From Shewanella sp. (GTDB taxonomy: Bacteria > Pseudomonadota > Gammaproteobacteria > Enterobacterales > Shewanellaceae), in NCBI GenBank assembly GCA_004195335.1, contig SDWK01000239.1, positions 1-25,361 of the forward strand: a DNA stretch of 25,361 nucleotides, given 5' to 3'. Of the stretch, positions 1 through 9,532 are shown in pieces. The first letter of the stretch is position 1; each line of letters starts with the position of its first letter. The notes under the pieces are model-generated. The model was not told the DNA's origin. It saw only the letters and a list, made by a program, of their open reading frames with translations, and made no database searches. The position numbers were made by a program, and so were the translations under genes.

Positions 1-720
1 CTTCACTTCGGCATAATCACGTACTCGTCGCAATAACCGATTCGCGATCCTGGGCGTACCACGAGAACGCTTAGCCAATTCAATAGCTCCCTCTGCATCT
101 ATAGGCAGTTCGAGGACGTTCGCCGACCGAGTGACAATTGAGCATAAATCTTTAACATTATAAAACTCTAATCTCAATGGGATCCCAAACCTCGCTCTCA
201 ACGGTGACGTTAACGCGCCAGCACGAGTCGTTGCACCAATGAGTGTAAAGGGAGGCAGATCCAACTTTATTGAACGTGCAGCGGGCCCTTCTCCAATCAT
301 AATATCTAATTGGTAGTCTTCCATCGCAGGATACAAGATCTCCTCAACCACCGAACTTAAACGGTGGATCTCGTCGATAAATAGAACATCCCCAGGCTCT
401 AGGTTAGTTAATAGTGCAGCCAAATCCCCCGCTTTTTCGAGCACGGGTCCCGAGGTTGACTTGATGTTCACCCCCATCTCATTAGCCACAATCATAGCTA
501 ACGTCGTCTTACCCAGACCTGGAGGACCGTAGATAAGCATATGGTCCAGTGCTTCACCGCGATTTTGAGCCGCTTGAATAAATATTTTTAACTGAGCGCG
601 AGTATCATCTTGCCCAGTATACTCATCGAGCGTTTTAGGTCGCATAGCCCTATCAATCTGCTCATCACGCTCTTCAAATCCCTGTGGCGCAGCATGAATT
701 AAACGATCTGCTTCTATCAT
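1..720 (-). CDS. ruvB: Holliday junction branch migration helicase RuvB (3' part missing)
   Basis: RuvB is the hexameric AAA+ motor that drives branch migration of Holliday junctions together with RuvA. The visible N-terminal 240 codons begin with ATG at 718-720 (MIEADRLI) and stay open to the window edge, so roughly the last quarter of a usual ~335-residue protein is outside. Clear motifs are Walker A (GPPGLGKTT), Walker B with sensor (FIDEIHRL), the GATTRAG sensor 1 segment and the RARFG arginine-finger region. It lies 18 bases after ruvA on the same strand and is probably co-transcribed from upstream of yebC. No LexA-type box was seen in front of the cluster. Identification is secure; only completeness is limited. 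Confidence 0.97.
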   Translation of the reverse strand, partial: MIEADRLIHAAPQGFEERDEQIDRAMRPKTLDEYTGQDDTRAQLKIFIQAAQNRGEALDHMLIYGPPGLGKTTLAMIVANEMGVNIKSTSGPVLEKAGDLAALLTNLEPGDVLFIDEIHRLSSVVEEILYPAMEDYQLDIMIGEGPAARSIKLDLPPFTLIGATTRAGALTSPLRARFGIPLRLEFYNVKDLCSIVTRSANVLELPIDAEGAIELAKRSRGTPRIANRLLRRVRDYAEVK

Positions 721-738
721 CTCTTTCTCAATTTAAAT

Positions 739-1356
739 TTATAACATCGACTTAAGTGACGCTTTAATCAAAGTCTCTGAGCTCATACCATCTTGGTATG
801 CAGCAGATACCGCTTTGCTGGCTTGAACCGGCTTGTAACCTAACGAAATTAACGCGGCAACGGCGTCATCTTCGGCCCTATCAATGACAGGTGAAGGTGT
901 ATAATTGGACTTGAGCATAAACTCACGCTCAGATCCCGCAGAGGCTTCCAATAAGCTTTTCAGTTTATCACGCATCTCGATAAGTAACCTTTCTGCGGTT
1001 TTCTTACCCACTCCAGGCAGCTTAACTAACGTCGCGATATCATCTCGCTCGACACACGCAACAAACTCACCAGCAGTCATACCTGACAATATGGTTAATC
1101 CAAGTTTTGGTCCCACGCCATTGGTTTTGACTAATAAACGAAACAGTGCGCGTTCTTGCTTAGTGATAAAGCCATAGAGTAACTGTGCATCTTCACGCAC
1201 CACAAAATGGGTATAAATTATCGCTTCTTGATGTAAATCAGGAAGCTCATAAAAACTTGTCAAAGGCATATGTACTTCATAACCTAAACCGGCTACTTCG
1301 AGTAGTATTTCCGGTGCCTGCTTTTCAATAAGGATCCCTCGTAAACGACCTATCAT
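739..1356 (-). CDS. ruvA: Holliday junction branch migration protein RuvA
   Basis: RuvA is the tetrameric DNA-binding partner of RuvB; it holds the four-way junction open. The 205-residue product has the normal family length. It starts [12 protein letters not shown] (N-terminal OB-fold domain) and carries helix-hairpin-helix segments in the middle, including [15 protein letters not shown] near residues 112-126. It ends with the RuvB-contacting domain III ([14 protein letters not shown]). Its ATG overlaps the ruvC stop by four bases, which suggests translational coupling, and ruvB follows after 18 bases. Nothing is unusual in it. Confidence 0.98.
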   Translation of the reverse strand: MIGRLRGILIEKQAPEILLEVAGLGYEVHMPLTSFYELPDLHQEAIIYTHFVVREDAQLLYGFITKQERALFRLLVKTNGVGPKLGLTILSGMTAGEFVACVERDDIATLVKLPGVGKKTAERLLIEMRDKLKSLLEASAGSEREFMLKSNYTPSPVIDRAEDDAVAALISLGYKPVQASKAVSAAYQDGMSSETLIKASLKSML

Positions 1357-1874
1357 TTGTAACGTCCATATGTTTGTGCATTGGCTCTGCCCCCCAGCGC
1401 AATTAAGCTCTGGCTAGTATGAAAATGGCAAATGGCGACGCCTAATGCATCGGCGGCATCAGCTTGGGGAGCAGCGGGAAGTTTTAGGATCTGTTGAACC
1501 ATGTGTTGAACTTGAGATTTTTGCGCTCTACCTGTGCCAACCACAGCGCTTTTTATCTGGGTTGCAGAATATTCAGCCACGGGTAAGTTAGCGTTGGTTG
1601 CAGCGACAATGGCAGCCCCACGAGCCTGACCTAATTTAAGGGCTGAATCGGCATTTTTTGCCATAAAAACACGTTCGATTGCAAAAAGGTCGGGTTGATA
1701 TTGACGGATAATTTCTGAAACGCCATCAAATATTTGTTTAAGTCGATAAGGAAAATCTTCAGAAGCAGTACGAATACAGCCACTGCCCAAATAGATTTGG
1801 CTTCGACCATTACACTGGATCACACCATATCCGGTGATCCTTGAACCAGGATCGATACCAAGAATTATTGCCAT
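1353..1874 (-). CDS. ruvC: Crossover junction endodeoxyribonuclease RuvC
   Basis: RuvC resolves Holliday junctions by paired nicks. The 173-residue protein shows the four acidic metal-binding positions in their usual setting: GIDPGS at the N-terminus, the glutamate in FAIERVF near residue 67, and the two aspartates in [13 protein letters not shown] near 140. The start ATG (1872-1874) lies three bases after the yebC stop. The gene order yebC-ruvC-ruvA-ruvB is the common gammaproteobacterial one. The length is typical and no defect is seen. Confidence 0.98.
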   Translation of the reverse strand: MAIILGIDPGSRITGYGVIQCNGRSQIYLGSGCIRTASEDFPYRLKQIFDGVSEIIRQYQPDLFAIERVFMAKNADSALKLGQARGAAIVAATNANLPVAEYSATQIKSAVVGTGRAQKSQVQHMVQQILKLPAAPQADAADALGVAICHFHTSQSLIALGGRANAQTYGRYK

Positions 1875-1877
1875 ATT

Positions 1878-2621
1878 TTAATCTAACGATTCCATGATCT
1901 CATCCGAAATCTCTGCATTGTGATAGACCTCTTGTACATCATCGTGATCTTCTAAGTTATCGATTAAACGCAAAAACTTAGCAGCCGTACTGGCATCAAG
2001 CTCGGCTTTGATCGATGGGATCATGGTCACCTCGGCGTTTACAGACTCAAGCCCCGCCGCATCTAGTGCATCTTTAACCGCACCAAAATCTTCCGGTGTG
2101 GTAAACACATCCGTCGAACCATCATAGATTACGACATCATCGGCACCCGCTTCGAGTGCAGCATCCATAATGGTGTCTTCATCGATGCCTTCGCCATAAG
2201 AGATCACGCCACGCTTATCAAAAAGATAAGCTACCGAGCCATCTGTGCCAAGGTTGCCACCTGACTTACTAAAAGCGTTACGGACGCCAGACACAGTACG
2301 ATTTTTGTTATCCGTCATGGTCTCAACCATAACCGCAGTGCCACCTGGACCATAACCTTCATACATAATGGTTTCGAGAATTTGGCCATCGAGTTCGCCA
2401 GCGCCTCGTTTAATGGCACGCTCAACCGTATCACGGGTCATGTTATTGGATAAGGCTTTATCAATAGCGGCACGAAGTCGAGGATTAGCATCGGCGTCCG
2501 AACCCCCTTCACGAGCTGCTACCGTCAATTCACGAATAAATTTGGTAAAAAGTTTACCGCGTTTTGCGTCTTGCGCCGCTTTACGGTGTTTAATGTTGTC
2601 CCATTTACTGTGACCGGCCAT
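1878..2621 (-). CDS. yebC: YebC/PmpR family protein (translation or transcription factor)
   Basis: This is a YebC/TACO1-family protein of 247 residues beginning [22 protein letters not shown], the family's signature N-terminus. The open frame can be extended to a TTG at 2624. The ATG at 2621 is preferred because the family starts with MAGHSKW and an AAGGAA ribosome-binding site sits at a good distance upstream. Family members have been described as DNA-binding regulators and, more recently, as ribosome-associated factors that help translation of difficult sequences; the sequence cannot tell which applies here. The acidic C-terminus ([18 protein letters not shown]) is typical. It is the first gene of the ruv cluster and is separated from aspS by a terminator. 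Confidence 0.96.
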   Translation of the reverse strand: MAGHSKWDNIKHRKAAQDAKRGKLFTKFIRELTVAAREGGSDADANPRLRAAIDKALSNNMTRDTVERAIKRGAGELDGQILETIMYEGYGPGGTAVMVETMTDNKNRTVSGVRNAFSKSGGNLGTDGSVAYLFDKRGVISYGEGIDEDTIMDAALEAGADDVVIYDGSTDVFTTPEDFGAVKDALDAAGLESVNAEVTMIPSIKAELDASTAAKFLRLIDNLEDHDDVQEVYHNAEISDEIMESLD

Positions 2622-2642
2622 CAATCATTTCCTTCATATAGA

Positions 2643-2660
2643 GACAGTAAAAGACCTGTC
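2643..2660. repeat. Short inverted repeat just upstream of yebC
   Basis: GACAG (2643-2647) and CTGTC (2656-2660) form a perfect 5-bp inverted repeat with an 8-base spacer, about 22 bases before the yebC start codon. It may be a small hairpin in the leader or a protein-binding site. It is not a LexA box, because the half-sites are in the opposite order to CTGT-N8-ACAG. A 5-bp repeat can easily arise by chance. Confidence 0.3.
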
Positions 2661-2670
2661 TAAAAAGTGC

Positions 2671-2697
2671 TTAAAAAAGCCGAGATAAACTCGGCTA
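2671..2697 (-). terminator. Rho-independent terminator of aspS
   Basis: On the minus strand, 9 bases after the aspS stop codon, AGCCGAG pairs perfectly with CTCGGCT (2690-2696 with 2678-2684) around a 5-base loop. A run of six T residues follows directly. This is a standard intrinsic terminator and separates aspS from the yebC-ruv cluster. Confidence 0.92.
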
Positions 2698-2705
2698 TTT
2701 AATGA

Positions 2706-4493
2706 TTATGCTTGCTCTTCTTTGTTCTCTTGGGTTTCTAACACTTGTATGCCTAACTCAACAAGCTGAGTCGGGTTAGCGAAACCTGGGGCATTGGTTA
2801 GAGGACATGCGGCGGTCGCCGTTTTCGGGAATGCCATAACATCACGAATAGATGTCGTCCCCGTCATTAACATGACGATACGGTCTAAACCAAATGCAAG
2901 ACCTGCATGTGGCGGCGTACCATAACGCAACGCTTCAAGTAGGAAACCAAACTTCTCATTCGCTTCCTCCTCTTCAATGCCTAGAATACGGAACACAGTA
3001 GACTGCATTTCGCTATTGTGAATACGCACAGAACCACCGCCTAACTCACAACCATTTAATACCATGTCATAGGCATCTGAGATAGCAGCAGTAGGATCGG
3101 CTTCTAATTGCTCAGGTGTGATCCCCAGAGGCGCGGTGAATGGGTGATGCATTGCATGCAAGCCACCATCTGAAGTTGGTTCAAACATAGGGAAGTCGAC
3201 AACCCATAATGGCTTCCATTCACCTTCAAGCAGGTCAAAATCTTCACCGGCTTTCAGACGTAGTGCTCCCATAGCCTCGGCAACGATATTGGCTTTGTCT
3301 GCACCGAACAGGATCAGATCGCCACTCTTCGCATTAGTACGCTCAAGTAGCTCTTTAACCACCTCTTCGTTAAGGAACTTAAGTACCGGTGATTGAATGC
3401 CTTCCAGACCTTTATCAAGATCGTTCACCTTCATCCAAGCTAAACCTTTAGCGCCGTAGATGGTGACGTACTTAGCATAATTATCTAATTGTTTACGTGA
3501 TAACTTGGCACCGCCTGGAACACAAAGAACGGCAACGCGCCCATTTGGGTCGTTAGCTGGACCATTGAAAACGGCAAATTCAACCTCTTTAACGATATCT
3601 GCAACATCAATCAATTCAAGCGGGTTACGCAAGTCGGGCTTATCTGATCCGAAACGACGCATCGCTTCAGCAAATGTCATCTTAGGAAATTCACCCAGAT
3701 CGACATTTAAAAGATCTTGGAACAGACCGCGGACCATTAATTCTGTTTTCGCCATCACCTGTGCTGAGGTCATAAACGAAGTTTCAATATCAATCTGAGT
3801 AAATTCAGGTTGACGATCGGCACGTAAATCTTCATCACGGAAACATTTTACGATCTGATAATAACGATCGAAACCTGACATCATCAGTAGCTGTTTAAAA
3901 AGCTGTGGTGATTGAGGTAGCGCGAAGAACTGGCCTTTATAGGTACGGCTTGGGACTAAATAGTCACGCGCTCCTTCCGGAGTAGCCTTGGTTAATATTG
4001 GCGTTTCAATGTCCAAGAAGCCGCTGTCATCGAGGAAGCGACGAACGGCACTGGTGACTTTAGCGCGGAACACGATACGATCAGCCATCTCAGGACGACG
4101 TAAATCTAAGTAACGATACTTCAATCGCTGCTCTTCGGTGTTGTGCTGGTTCTTGTCCATGTTGATCGGCAATGGCGCAGAGCTATTTAAAATTGTCAGG
4201 CCCTTGCCTAAAATTTCAATTTCACCGGTACGCATATTCTTATTAACTTGGCTATCAGGACGTGCACGAACCACACCTGTTAGTTGAACACAAAACTCAC
4301 TGCGCAGCGTGCTAGCGACATCGAATACTTCCGGTAAATCAGGATCATAAACAACTTGAACAATCCCTTCTCTATCACGTAGATCGAGAAAGACAACGCC
4401 GCCTAAGTCACGACTACGATTTACCCAACCCACTAGGGTCACTTCTTGTCCAACGTGAGACTTATTGACGTCTCCACAATATTGACTGCGCAT
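2706..4493 (-). CDS. aspS: Aspartyl-tRNA synthetase (bacterial type, with GAD insertion)
   Basis: This class II synthetase charges tRNA-Asp with aspartate. At 595 residues it has the usual bacterial length: an N-terminal OB-fold anticodon-binding domain ([16 protein letters not shown]), then the catalytic domain with the bacterial GAD insertion. Motif 1 lies around [20 protein letters not shown], motif 2 is [18 protein letters not shown], and motif 3 is [12 protein letters not shown] near the end. In the OB fold the residue after RD is Leu rather than His. By comparison with known enzymes this suggests the discriminating form that charges only tRNA-Asp (inference). A GGAAAGAG ribosome-binding site precedes the ATG. 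The gene is probably monocistronic, with a promoter at 4557-4583 and a terminator at 2671-2697. Confidence 0.98.
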   Translation of the reverse strand: MRSQYCGDVNKSHVGQEVTLVGWVNRSRDLGGVVFLDLRDREGIVQVVYDPDLPEVFDVASTLRSEFCVQLTGVVRARPDSQVNKNMRTGEIEILGKGLTILNSSAPLPINMDKNQHNTEEQRLKYRYLDLRRPEMADRIVFRAKVTSAVRRFLDDSGFLDIETPILTKATPEGARDYLVPSRTYKGQFFALPQSPQLFKQLLMMSGFDRYYQIVKCFRDEDLRADRQPEFTQIDIETSFMTSAQVMAKTELMVRGLFQDLLNVDLGEFPKMTFAEAMRRFGSDKPDLRNPLELIDVADIVKEVEFAVFNGPANDPNGRVAVLCVPGGAKLSRKQLDNYAKYVTIYGAKGLAWMKVNDLDKGLEGIQSPVLKFLNEEVVKELLERTNAKSGDLILFGADKANIVAEAMGALRLKAGEDFDLLEGEWKPLWVVDFPMFEPTSDGGLHAMHHPFTAPLGITPEQLEADPTAAISDAYDMVLNGCELGGGSVRIHNSEMQSTVFRILGIEEEEANEKFGFLLEALRYGTPPHAGLAFGLDRIVMLMTGTTSIRDVMAFPKTATAACPLTNAPGFANPTQLVELGIQVLETQENKEEQA

Positions 4494-4556
4494 CTAACTC
4501 TTTCCTTTATCCGCAAACCTATGGCTGAGGATTATTTTAACCAAGACAAAAGCGGC

Positions 4557-4583
4557 ATTATAGTTAAATATTGCCGATTACAA
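4557..4583 (-). promoter_or_regulatory. Candidate sigma-70 promoter of aspS with overlapping imperfect palindrome
   Basis: On the minus strand a perfect TATAAT (4557-4562) lies about 65 bases before the aspS start codon, with TTGTAA (4578-4583) as the possible -35 element. The 15-base spacer is shorter than ideal, so the -35 assignment is weak. The -10 element sits in an imperfect 22-base palindrome (GGCAATAT ... ATAATGCC, 4554-4575), which could be an operator. Confidence 0.45.
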
Positions 4584-4664
4584 AACCACTACGCCACTAG
4601 TTGGCGAAGTATCAATCAGTTCTTTTCCCGAACAAGCTAGGCTCGTACAAAATAGCATTCATTA

Positions 4665-7463
4665 TCACGATGATTTATAGCAATTTCCACCACTTTTTTT
4701 AGCACGGTACATTAACTTATCCGCTGTTTTTAATAACTCAACAGCCGTATCACCATCTGCAGGGTAAATCGCGATACCAATACTTGGCTTCACCCCTTGG
4801 GTTGGTATGTCACCTGCAGGCTTTTTTGCCAAATTCGTTAAAATGGTTTCGGCAACTTGGCAGACGATATCCAGATTTTTAGTTCGATTCAATATAATCA
4901 CAAACTCGTCAGCGCCAAATCTTGCCACAGTATCGGATTTTCTCACGGACAGTAGCAACTCTTGCGTGATAGTAATGAGCAAATTGTCACCCATTTTGTG
5001 ACCTAGCTGTGTATTGACCTCTTTGAGGCATCCAATATTGACAAAAAGGACGGCAAATGTACTCAAGTCTCGGCTATGATGAAGCACAGCCTGCTCTAAT
5101 CTATCATCTAGCAGCGAACGGTTTGGTAAATGGGTCAAACTATCATAGTTAGCAAGATGATTAAGTTTCTCTTCTAACGTGACTCTTTTGCTAATTTCTT
5201 GTCTCATTCGATATTTGAAGAATAAGAAAAAAAGTGTGAAGGCAAATATAAGCAAACAGATAAATAACCACCACATCGGTACTCGCGACTCTTTGGGTGC
5301 CGGAGGTAATTGTTTAACCCAATGTTGATAGATCTCCTGCTGTTTTTGCTGATTTAACGTACCAATTGCCATATTTATCATCGGCACTAATTTTGCCTTA
5401 CCCGAATGGATCCCAAAATGACTGTGCTGGTCTGAAAAGTCTGCCAAGACGGACATTTTTAGTTGCCCATAATCCCCCTGTTTAAGTTCTGCGGCCATAT
5501 TAGTCACTTTTTCAACGAAGGCGTCGGCGTTCCCTTCAGATACGGCCTTCAAGCCTGCACGGGTATCGGCAACGATCAATAATTCTAGGCCCTGTTCGGC
5601 GTTCACTAAATCGGAGACCAGTTGATAACCTTCGACAATGGCAAGCCTCTGACCCGCTAACTGCTGCATATGAAACACAGAGACGCGATCTATTGGTGTG
5701 GCCAAGGCCCATGGTGATGGCCAGTAAGAATCACTGAATAGTAGTTTCTTCTTGCGCTCTTCAGTCTCTGCCACACTGCCGGCGATATCGACATCACCAT
5801 TGAGTAGTGCGGTGATTAAATCCTGCCATTCATCATAAACGACAGACTCTAATTTCAAATTCAACTTATCAGAGATAAGTTGAACGACTTCGCTGTTAAT
5901 CCCGGAAAATACTCCTTTTGAGTCGGCATACTCCATGGGTCTCCAATTGTTCAGATAGCCTACTTTTAACACATCGATAGATGCCAGATAGTCTCGCTGA
6001 GAGTCTGAAAACTCCAGTCGCGTATTTTCAACATCGAAAACACGGTCTTTACTGTTAAGTATCCATTTCTGTTCAATTTCAGCCAATTCATTTTGGTCGA
6101 TTAATTCAAAACCCGCCTTGATACGTTTGTCTAATCCTAAATTCTCGGGGCGGGTTAACACAAATATTTCGGTTTCAAATTCAAGGTCATCATACTGATG
6201 AAACTCTGACCAGACATTATTTAATACAAGATAATGTTGGGTCCATGCAGACGATGCCACGAAACTACTGATATGGCCTTCTCTTGCCGCTTGGATCATC
6301 GACTCTACTGAGTCATAGAGTTTGAGTTGTACATTGGGGATAGCCTGTTTTAACTTCCCAAGGTAAGGAGCCGTCGGTACCGCACCTATCAGTGTCCCGG
6401 CAAGTGCATCTAAGTTATCGATAGAACGGCCAAAACTAAATAATCGGCTTTTTACCCGGTATAACAATTGGCTTCTCTGGAGGCCACTCTTAAGCTCATC
6501 ACTCTCGGGGTAGCCAATATGAACATCAGATTTTCCCATTCGAACTTCATCGAGTGAGCTGTTCATATCTCCTGTCGAGAAAAAAACCGGTATCCCGGTT
6601 TTTTCAGACCACAAATGCCAAATATCCACATATAAACCATGGGGCTGTTCATCACCACCAAGCGAGACGAAAGGCTCAATATTGAGTGTCGTTGCAACCG
6701 TAATGCCTCTTTTTTCTTGATTAATGCCGAGCCAACGTTCCTCTATTGCAGCAAGGCGCTTAGTGGATATCGCCGCAAATCCTAAATTAATTTTCTTCAA
6801 TGTTTTTAAATCTGACTTAATAACGGCAGGATGCAGAGGCGATTCTTTTATCAATAGTCTACTCTTTATGGGAAAAAGGCTGACAACCTGTCGATTCAGA
6901 TTATTGTCTTTAAGATATCCTTCCATTCCGGCAAAAACATATACCTCTCCTTCAATCACCCCTTCTAATAAGCTGTGTCTGCTATTGTAGCGTTTAAAGG
7001 TTAATTTAGGTTCAAGAGCAAGCAATTCGGCTTCATGAGAAGAACCTGACACTATGCCGATTTGATAGGGGGTAAGATCTGAAAATGACGACTTATCGGA
7101 CAGATCCTTATGCAGATAAAGGTAGGTTCTGACTTCAGATATCTGTTGAGCGAAATCAAACGTCTCTGAACGCACCGATGTTTTAGCCAAACCAACATGA
7201 GCATCAGCATTACCTTGTGAGAGTTGTTTTAGTGAGTCATGCCAATGCCGTGAAACAAAAACGACGTCTGTTCCCGTTTGCTGGCTCCAAGCTTTCCACA
7301 AATCAATGAGTATTCCATGCGCCTCTCCTTTCTCATCCACAAACTGGTAAGGGTAACTATCTTCTCCCATGACTAAGACTAACGGCCTGCTCTCATCGGC
7401 GGTAAGTCCAGAGGTATAAAAACTGACAAGTAAAAATGTCAGAAGCTTAATAAATGATTTCAA
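4665..7463 (-). CDS. Membrane sensor: three SBP-bac-3-like domains, one TM helix, degenerate GGDEF domain
   Basis: The 932-residue protein has a signal peptide (residues 1-22). Three consecutive periplasmic modules resembling family 3 solute-binding proteins follow, at roughly 27-245, 253-470 and 500-720. The third is the most canonical (VGYLNNWRPMEY, GVFSGINSEVV, DIAGSVAETEERKK). One transmembrane helix (730-753) leads to a cytoplasmic GGDEF domain (about 770-930). The signature is GADEF (850-854), and the first metal-binding Asp is Asn809 (FVNIG), with Gly at 811 and Thr at 818. By PleD numbering these correspond to D327, D329 and D336. The inhibitory c-di-GMP site RxxD (R841, D844) and the D/E pair at 852-853 are kept. 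The cyclase may therefore be weak or inactive and act as a c-di-GMP receptor (inference). Translation starts at TTG (7461-7463): a stop lies two codons upstream in frame and the next Met would lose the signal peptide. The ligand is unknown, though the modules suggest amino acids or similar small molecules. The gene is divergent from cmoA. Confidence 0.88.
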   Translation of the reverse strand: MKSFIKLLTFLLVSFYTSGLTADESRPLVLVMGEDSYPYQFVDEKGEAHGILIDLWKAWSQQTGTDVVFVSRHWHDSLKQLSQGNADAHVGLAKTSVRSETFDFAQQISEVRTYLYLHKDLSDKSSFSDLTPYQIGIVSGSSHEAELLALEPKLTFKRYNSRHSLLEGVIEGEVYVFAGMEGYLKDNNLNRQVVSLFPIKSRLLIKESPLHPAVIKSDLKTLKKINLGFAAISTKRLAAIEERWLGINQEKRGITVATTLNIEPFVSLGGDEQPHGLYVDIWHLWSEKTGIPVFFSTGDMNSSLDEVRMGKSDVHIGYPESDELKSGLQRSQLLYRVKSRLFSFGRSIDNLDALAGTLIGAVPTAPYLGKLKQAIPNVQLKLYDSVESMIQAAREGHISSFVASSAWTQHYLVLNNVWSEFHQYDDLEFETEIFVLTRPENLGLDKRIKAGFELIDQNELAEIEQKWILNSKDRVFDVENTRLEFSDSQRDYLASIDVLKVGYLNNWRPMEYADSKGVFSGINSEVVQLISDKLNLKLESVVYDEWQDLITALLNGDVDIAGSVAETEERKKKLLFSDSYWPSPWALATPIDRVSVFHMQQLAGQRLAIVEGYQLVSDLVNAEQGLELLIVADTRAGLKAVSEGNADAFVEKVTNMAAELKQGDYGQLKMSVLADFSDQHSHFGIHSGKAKLVPMINMAIGTLNQQKQQEIYQHWVKQLPPAPKESRVPMWWLFICLLIFAFTLFFLFFKYRMRQEISKRVTLEEKLNHLANYDSLTHLPNRSLLDDRLEQAVLHHSRDLSTFAVLFVNIGCLKEVNTQLGHKMGDNLLITITQELLLSVRKSDTVARFGADEFVIILNRTKNLDIVCQVAETILTNLAKKPAGDIPTQGVKPSIGIAIYPADGDTAVELLKTADKLMYRAKKSGGNCYKSS

Positions 7464-7552
7464 ATGCTATTCCCAAAAGTCACGCGAGTGTAAATATCTT
7501 GTTATTAATAAGCTATTAGACAAAATTTTATGATAAATTTCCAGTACTAGGC

Positions 7553-7582
7553 TTGCTGGTTACAACTATCATTAGTTAGAAT
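7553..7582 (+). promoter_or_regulatory. Candidate sigma-70 promoter of cmoA
   Basis: TTGCTG (7553-7558) and TAGAAT (7577-7582) are separated by 18 bases and end about 30 bases before the cmoA ATG. They match the sigma-70 consensus reasonably. The 148-base gap between the divergent GGDEF gene and cmoA is AT-rich and must hold both promoters. No convincing candidate was found for the minus strand. Confidence 0.4.
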
Positions 7583-7611
7583 AAAACGTTGAAATTACCT
7601 ATGTTAATTAA

Positions 7612-8343
7612 ATGAACACATCCCAAGACACTATATATGCTCAAGCATATGAAAATATTAGCGATTTTCAATTCGATGAGAAAGTGGCTGGTGTTTTCAA
7701 CGACATGATCAGACGCTCAGTCCCCGGTTATGGTCAAATTATAAACACGCTCGGTGATTTTGCTAATACGTATGTCAGCACAGACAGCAATATATATGAT
7801 CTCGGCTGTTCTCTTGGCGCTGCAACACTCAGTATTCGCAGGCGCATAGATAATCGGAATTGCAAAATAATTGCCGTCGATAACAGTGAGTCGATGATCC
7901 AGCGTTGCAGAGAAAACCTTACTGCCTATGTGAGTGAAACACCAGTAGATCTTGTCTGCGGTGACATTAGGGACATCAAAATTGAGAACGCCTCTATGGT
8001 CGTGCTTAATTTCACAATGCAGTTTCTAGCGCAAAATGACAGAGAGAGTCTACTAAGAAACATCTATAAAGGGCTTAAACCCGGTGGGATCTTAGTGCTT
8101 TCTGAAAAACTTAACTTTACAGATGAGTCCATACAGTCACTACTCGTGGATCTGCATCTGGATTTTAAAAGGGCCAACGGCTACAGTGAATTAGAGATAA
8201 GCCAAAAGCGCAGTTCATTAGAACACGTGATGAAGCCGGATACGTTAACGCAGCATGAAGTTCGTTTGAAAAAACAAGGATTCAAGCACTTTAACGTTTG
8301 GTTTCAATGCTTTAACTTTGCATCTATGGTTGCCATCAAGTAA
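7612..8343 (+). CDS. cmoA: Carboxy-S-adenosyl-L-methionine synthase CmoA
   Basis: CmoA converts S-adenosylmethionine and prephenate to carboxy-S-adenosylmethionine, the carboxymethyl donor used by CmoB. The 243-residue protein has the family length and hallmark segments: [20 protein letters not shown] near the N-terminus, the SAM-binding loop [12 protein letters not shown], the [10 protein letters not shown] acidic loop, and [15 protein letters not shown]. It ends [14 protein letters not shown]. The ATG at 7612 fits the family start, although no good Shine-Dalgarno sequence is visible in front of it. cmoB follows after 104 bases on the same strand. That gap contains what may be a decayed copy of the cmoA 3' end (8406-8435). 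Confidence 0.97.
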   Translation: MNTSQDTIYAQAYENISDFQFDEKVAGVFNDMIRRSVPGYGQIINTLGDFANTYVSTDSNIYDLGCSLGAATLSIRRRIDNRNCKIIAVDNSESMIQRCRENLTAYVSETPVDLVCGDIRDIKIENASMVVLNFTMQFLAQNDRESLLRNIYKGLKPGGILVLSEKLNFTDESIQSLLVDLHLDFKRANGYSELEISQKRSSLEHVMKPDTLTQHEVRLKKQGFKHFNVWFQCFNFASMVAIK

Positions 8344-8405
8344 ACTGTTAATCATAAAAGCTCGCTATCAGGTAAATTAGTATTCTTTATCGAATATCAA
8401 CCACA

Positions 8406-8435
8406 TTCCACAGCTTCAACTTTGCAGCTATTTAG
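8406..8435 (+). repeat. Possible remnant of a second cmoA 3' end
   Basis: Positions 8406-8432 match cmoA 8302-8328 at 21 of 27 bases. Read in the same frame they encode FHSFNFAAI followed by TAG, against FQCFNFASM in CmoA. This could be the leftover end of an older cmoA allele or a short duplication. The match is short and chance cannot be excluded. Confidence 0.3.
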
Positions 8436-8447
8436 GGTGACAATAAA

Positions 8448-9440
8448 GTGATCAGTTTCAGCTCTTTTTATAAACAAATTGCAGACTCCAGCCTACAGCA
8501 TTGGTTAGAAACTCTTCCGGCCATATTGGGGCAATGGCAACGTGAGCATAAGCATGGCACCCTACCTAAATGGGAAAAGGTCCTCAACAAGTTACATTAT
8601 CCAACCCCTGATACCCTCGACCTCAAAAACGGCGTTTCTATTGGTTCCGGTGAACAGCTTGCGAAAGGTGAACAGGAAAAACTCGAAAACTTATTACGTA
8701 TTTTTCAACCTTGGCGCAAAGGCCCCTTCTCAGTACATGGTATAGATATTGATACTGAATGGCGTTCAGACTGGAAATGGGAGCGCATCCTTCCACACCT
8801 TTCTCCCCTGACTAATCGCACCGTATTAGATGTAGGTTGTGGCAGTGGCTACCATATGTGGCGTATGTTAGGCGAAGGCGCCAAACATGTTGTTGGCATA
8901 GACCCCTCCACTCTTTTCCTTTGCCAGTTTGAAGCCATCAAACGCATTGCCGGAGAGCACCACCCGGTTCATCTACTGCCATTAGGCATCGAAGAGCTTC
9001 CGCCTCTGGATGCATTTGATACAGTATTCTCTATGGGGGTCTTGTACCACCGTCGCTCGCCAATTGATCATTTGTTACAACTAAGAGATCAATTGCGAAC
9101 AGGTGGTGAATTAGTTTTAGAGACCTTAGTCATTGATGGTGATGAAAATACCGTTCTCGTACCGGAAGATAGATATGGCAAGATGAATAATGTATGGTTC
9201 CTTCCTTCTGCAGCCGCATTAGAACTTTGGCTGAAAAAAGCAGGCTTTATCGATATAAAATGTGTTGATATCGATGTCACATCACTGGCTGAACAGCGAA
9301 GCACAGATTGGATGCCGAATGAGTCATTAGTCGATTACCTGGATCCGACCAACGTAGACCTGACCGTCGAAGGTTATCCGGCGCCAAAACGAGCGACGTT
9401 TATAGCGACAAAAAATCAACCCAATAAAGATTTAGATTAA
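8448..9440 (+). CDS. cmoB: tRNA U34 carboxymethyltransferase CmoB
   Basis: CmoB transfers the carboxymethyl group from carboxy-SAM to 5-hydroxyuridine at tRNA position 34, giving cmo5U, which widens codon reading. The 330-residue product carries the family core: [20 protein letters not shown] (residues ~90-110), the SAM-binding loop [40 protein letters not shown] and [15 protein letters not shown]. It ends with [14 protein letters not shown]. The start is GTG at 8448: [12 protein letters not shown] matches the family N-terminus, and AGGGTGA lies at a suitable distance upstream. It is probably co-transcribed with cmoA. No terminator is visible between cmoB and the next gene. Confidence 0.97.
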   Translation: MISFSSFYKQIADSSLQHWLETLPAILGQWQREHKHGTLPKWEKVLNKLHYPTPDTLDLKNGVSIGSGEQLAKGEQEKLENLLRIFQPWRKGPFSVHGIDIDTEWRSDWKWERILPHLSPLTNRTVLDVGCGSGYHMWRMLGEGAKHVVGIDPSTLFLCQFEAIKRIAGEHHPVHLLPLGIEELPPLDAFDTVFSMGVLYHRRSPIDHLLQLRDQLRTGGELVLETLVIDGDENTVLVPEDRYGKMNNVWFLPSAAALELWLKKAGFIDIKCVDIDVTSLAEQRSTDWMPNESLVDYLDPTNVDLTVEGYPAPKRATFIATKNQPNKDLD

Positions 9441-9532
9441 TTTTTCACATTGTTGATAATGACTGCCATTGAGTCGATTAAGTAAGAAATCGATATCACA
9501 CGTACTGAATACAATAGTAAATGGGAAGCACT

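Noticed and set aside
2640..2662. LexA box upstream of yebC-ruvCAB
   Set aside because: The inverted repeat is GACAG-N8-CTGTC, not CTGT-N8-ACAG, so the half-sites have the wrong orientation.
3505..3798. Open frame on the plus strand inside aspS
   Set aside because: It is antisense to a strongly conserved gene and its translation has no recognisable features; the same holds for other short frames opposite thiC, thiH, ruvA and the GGDEF gene.
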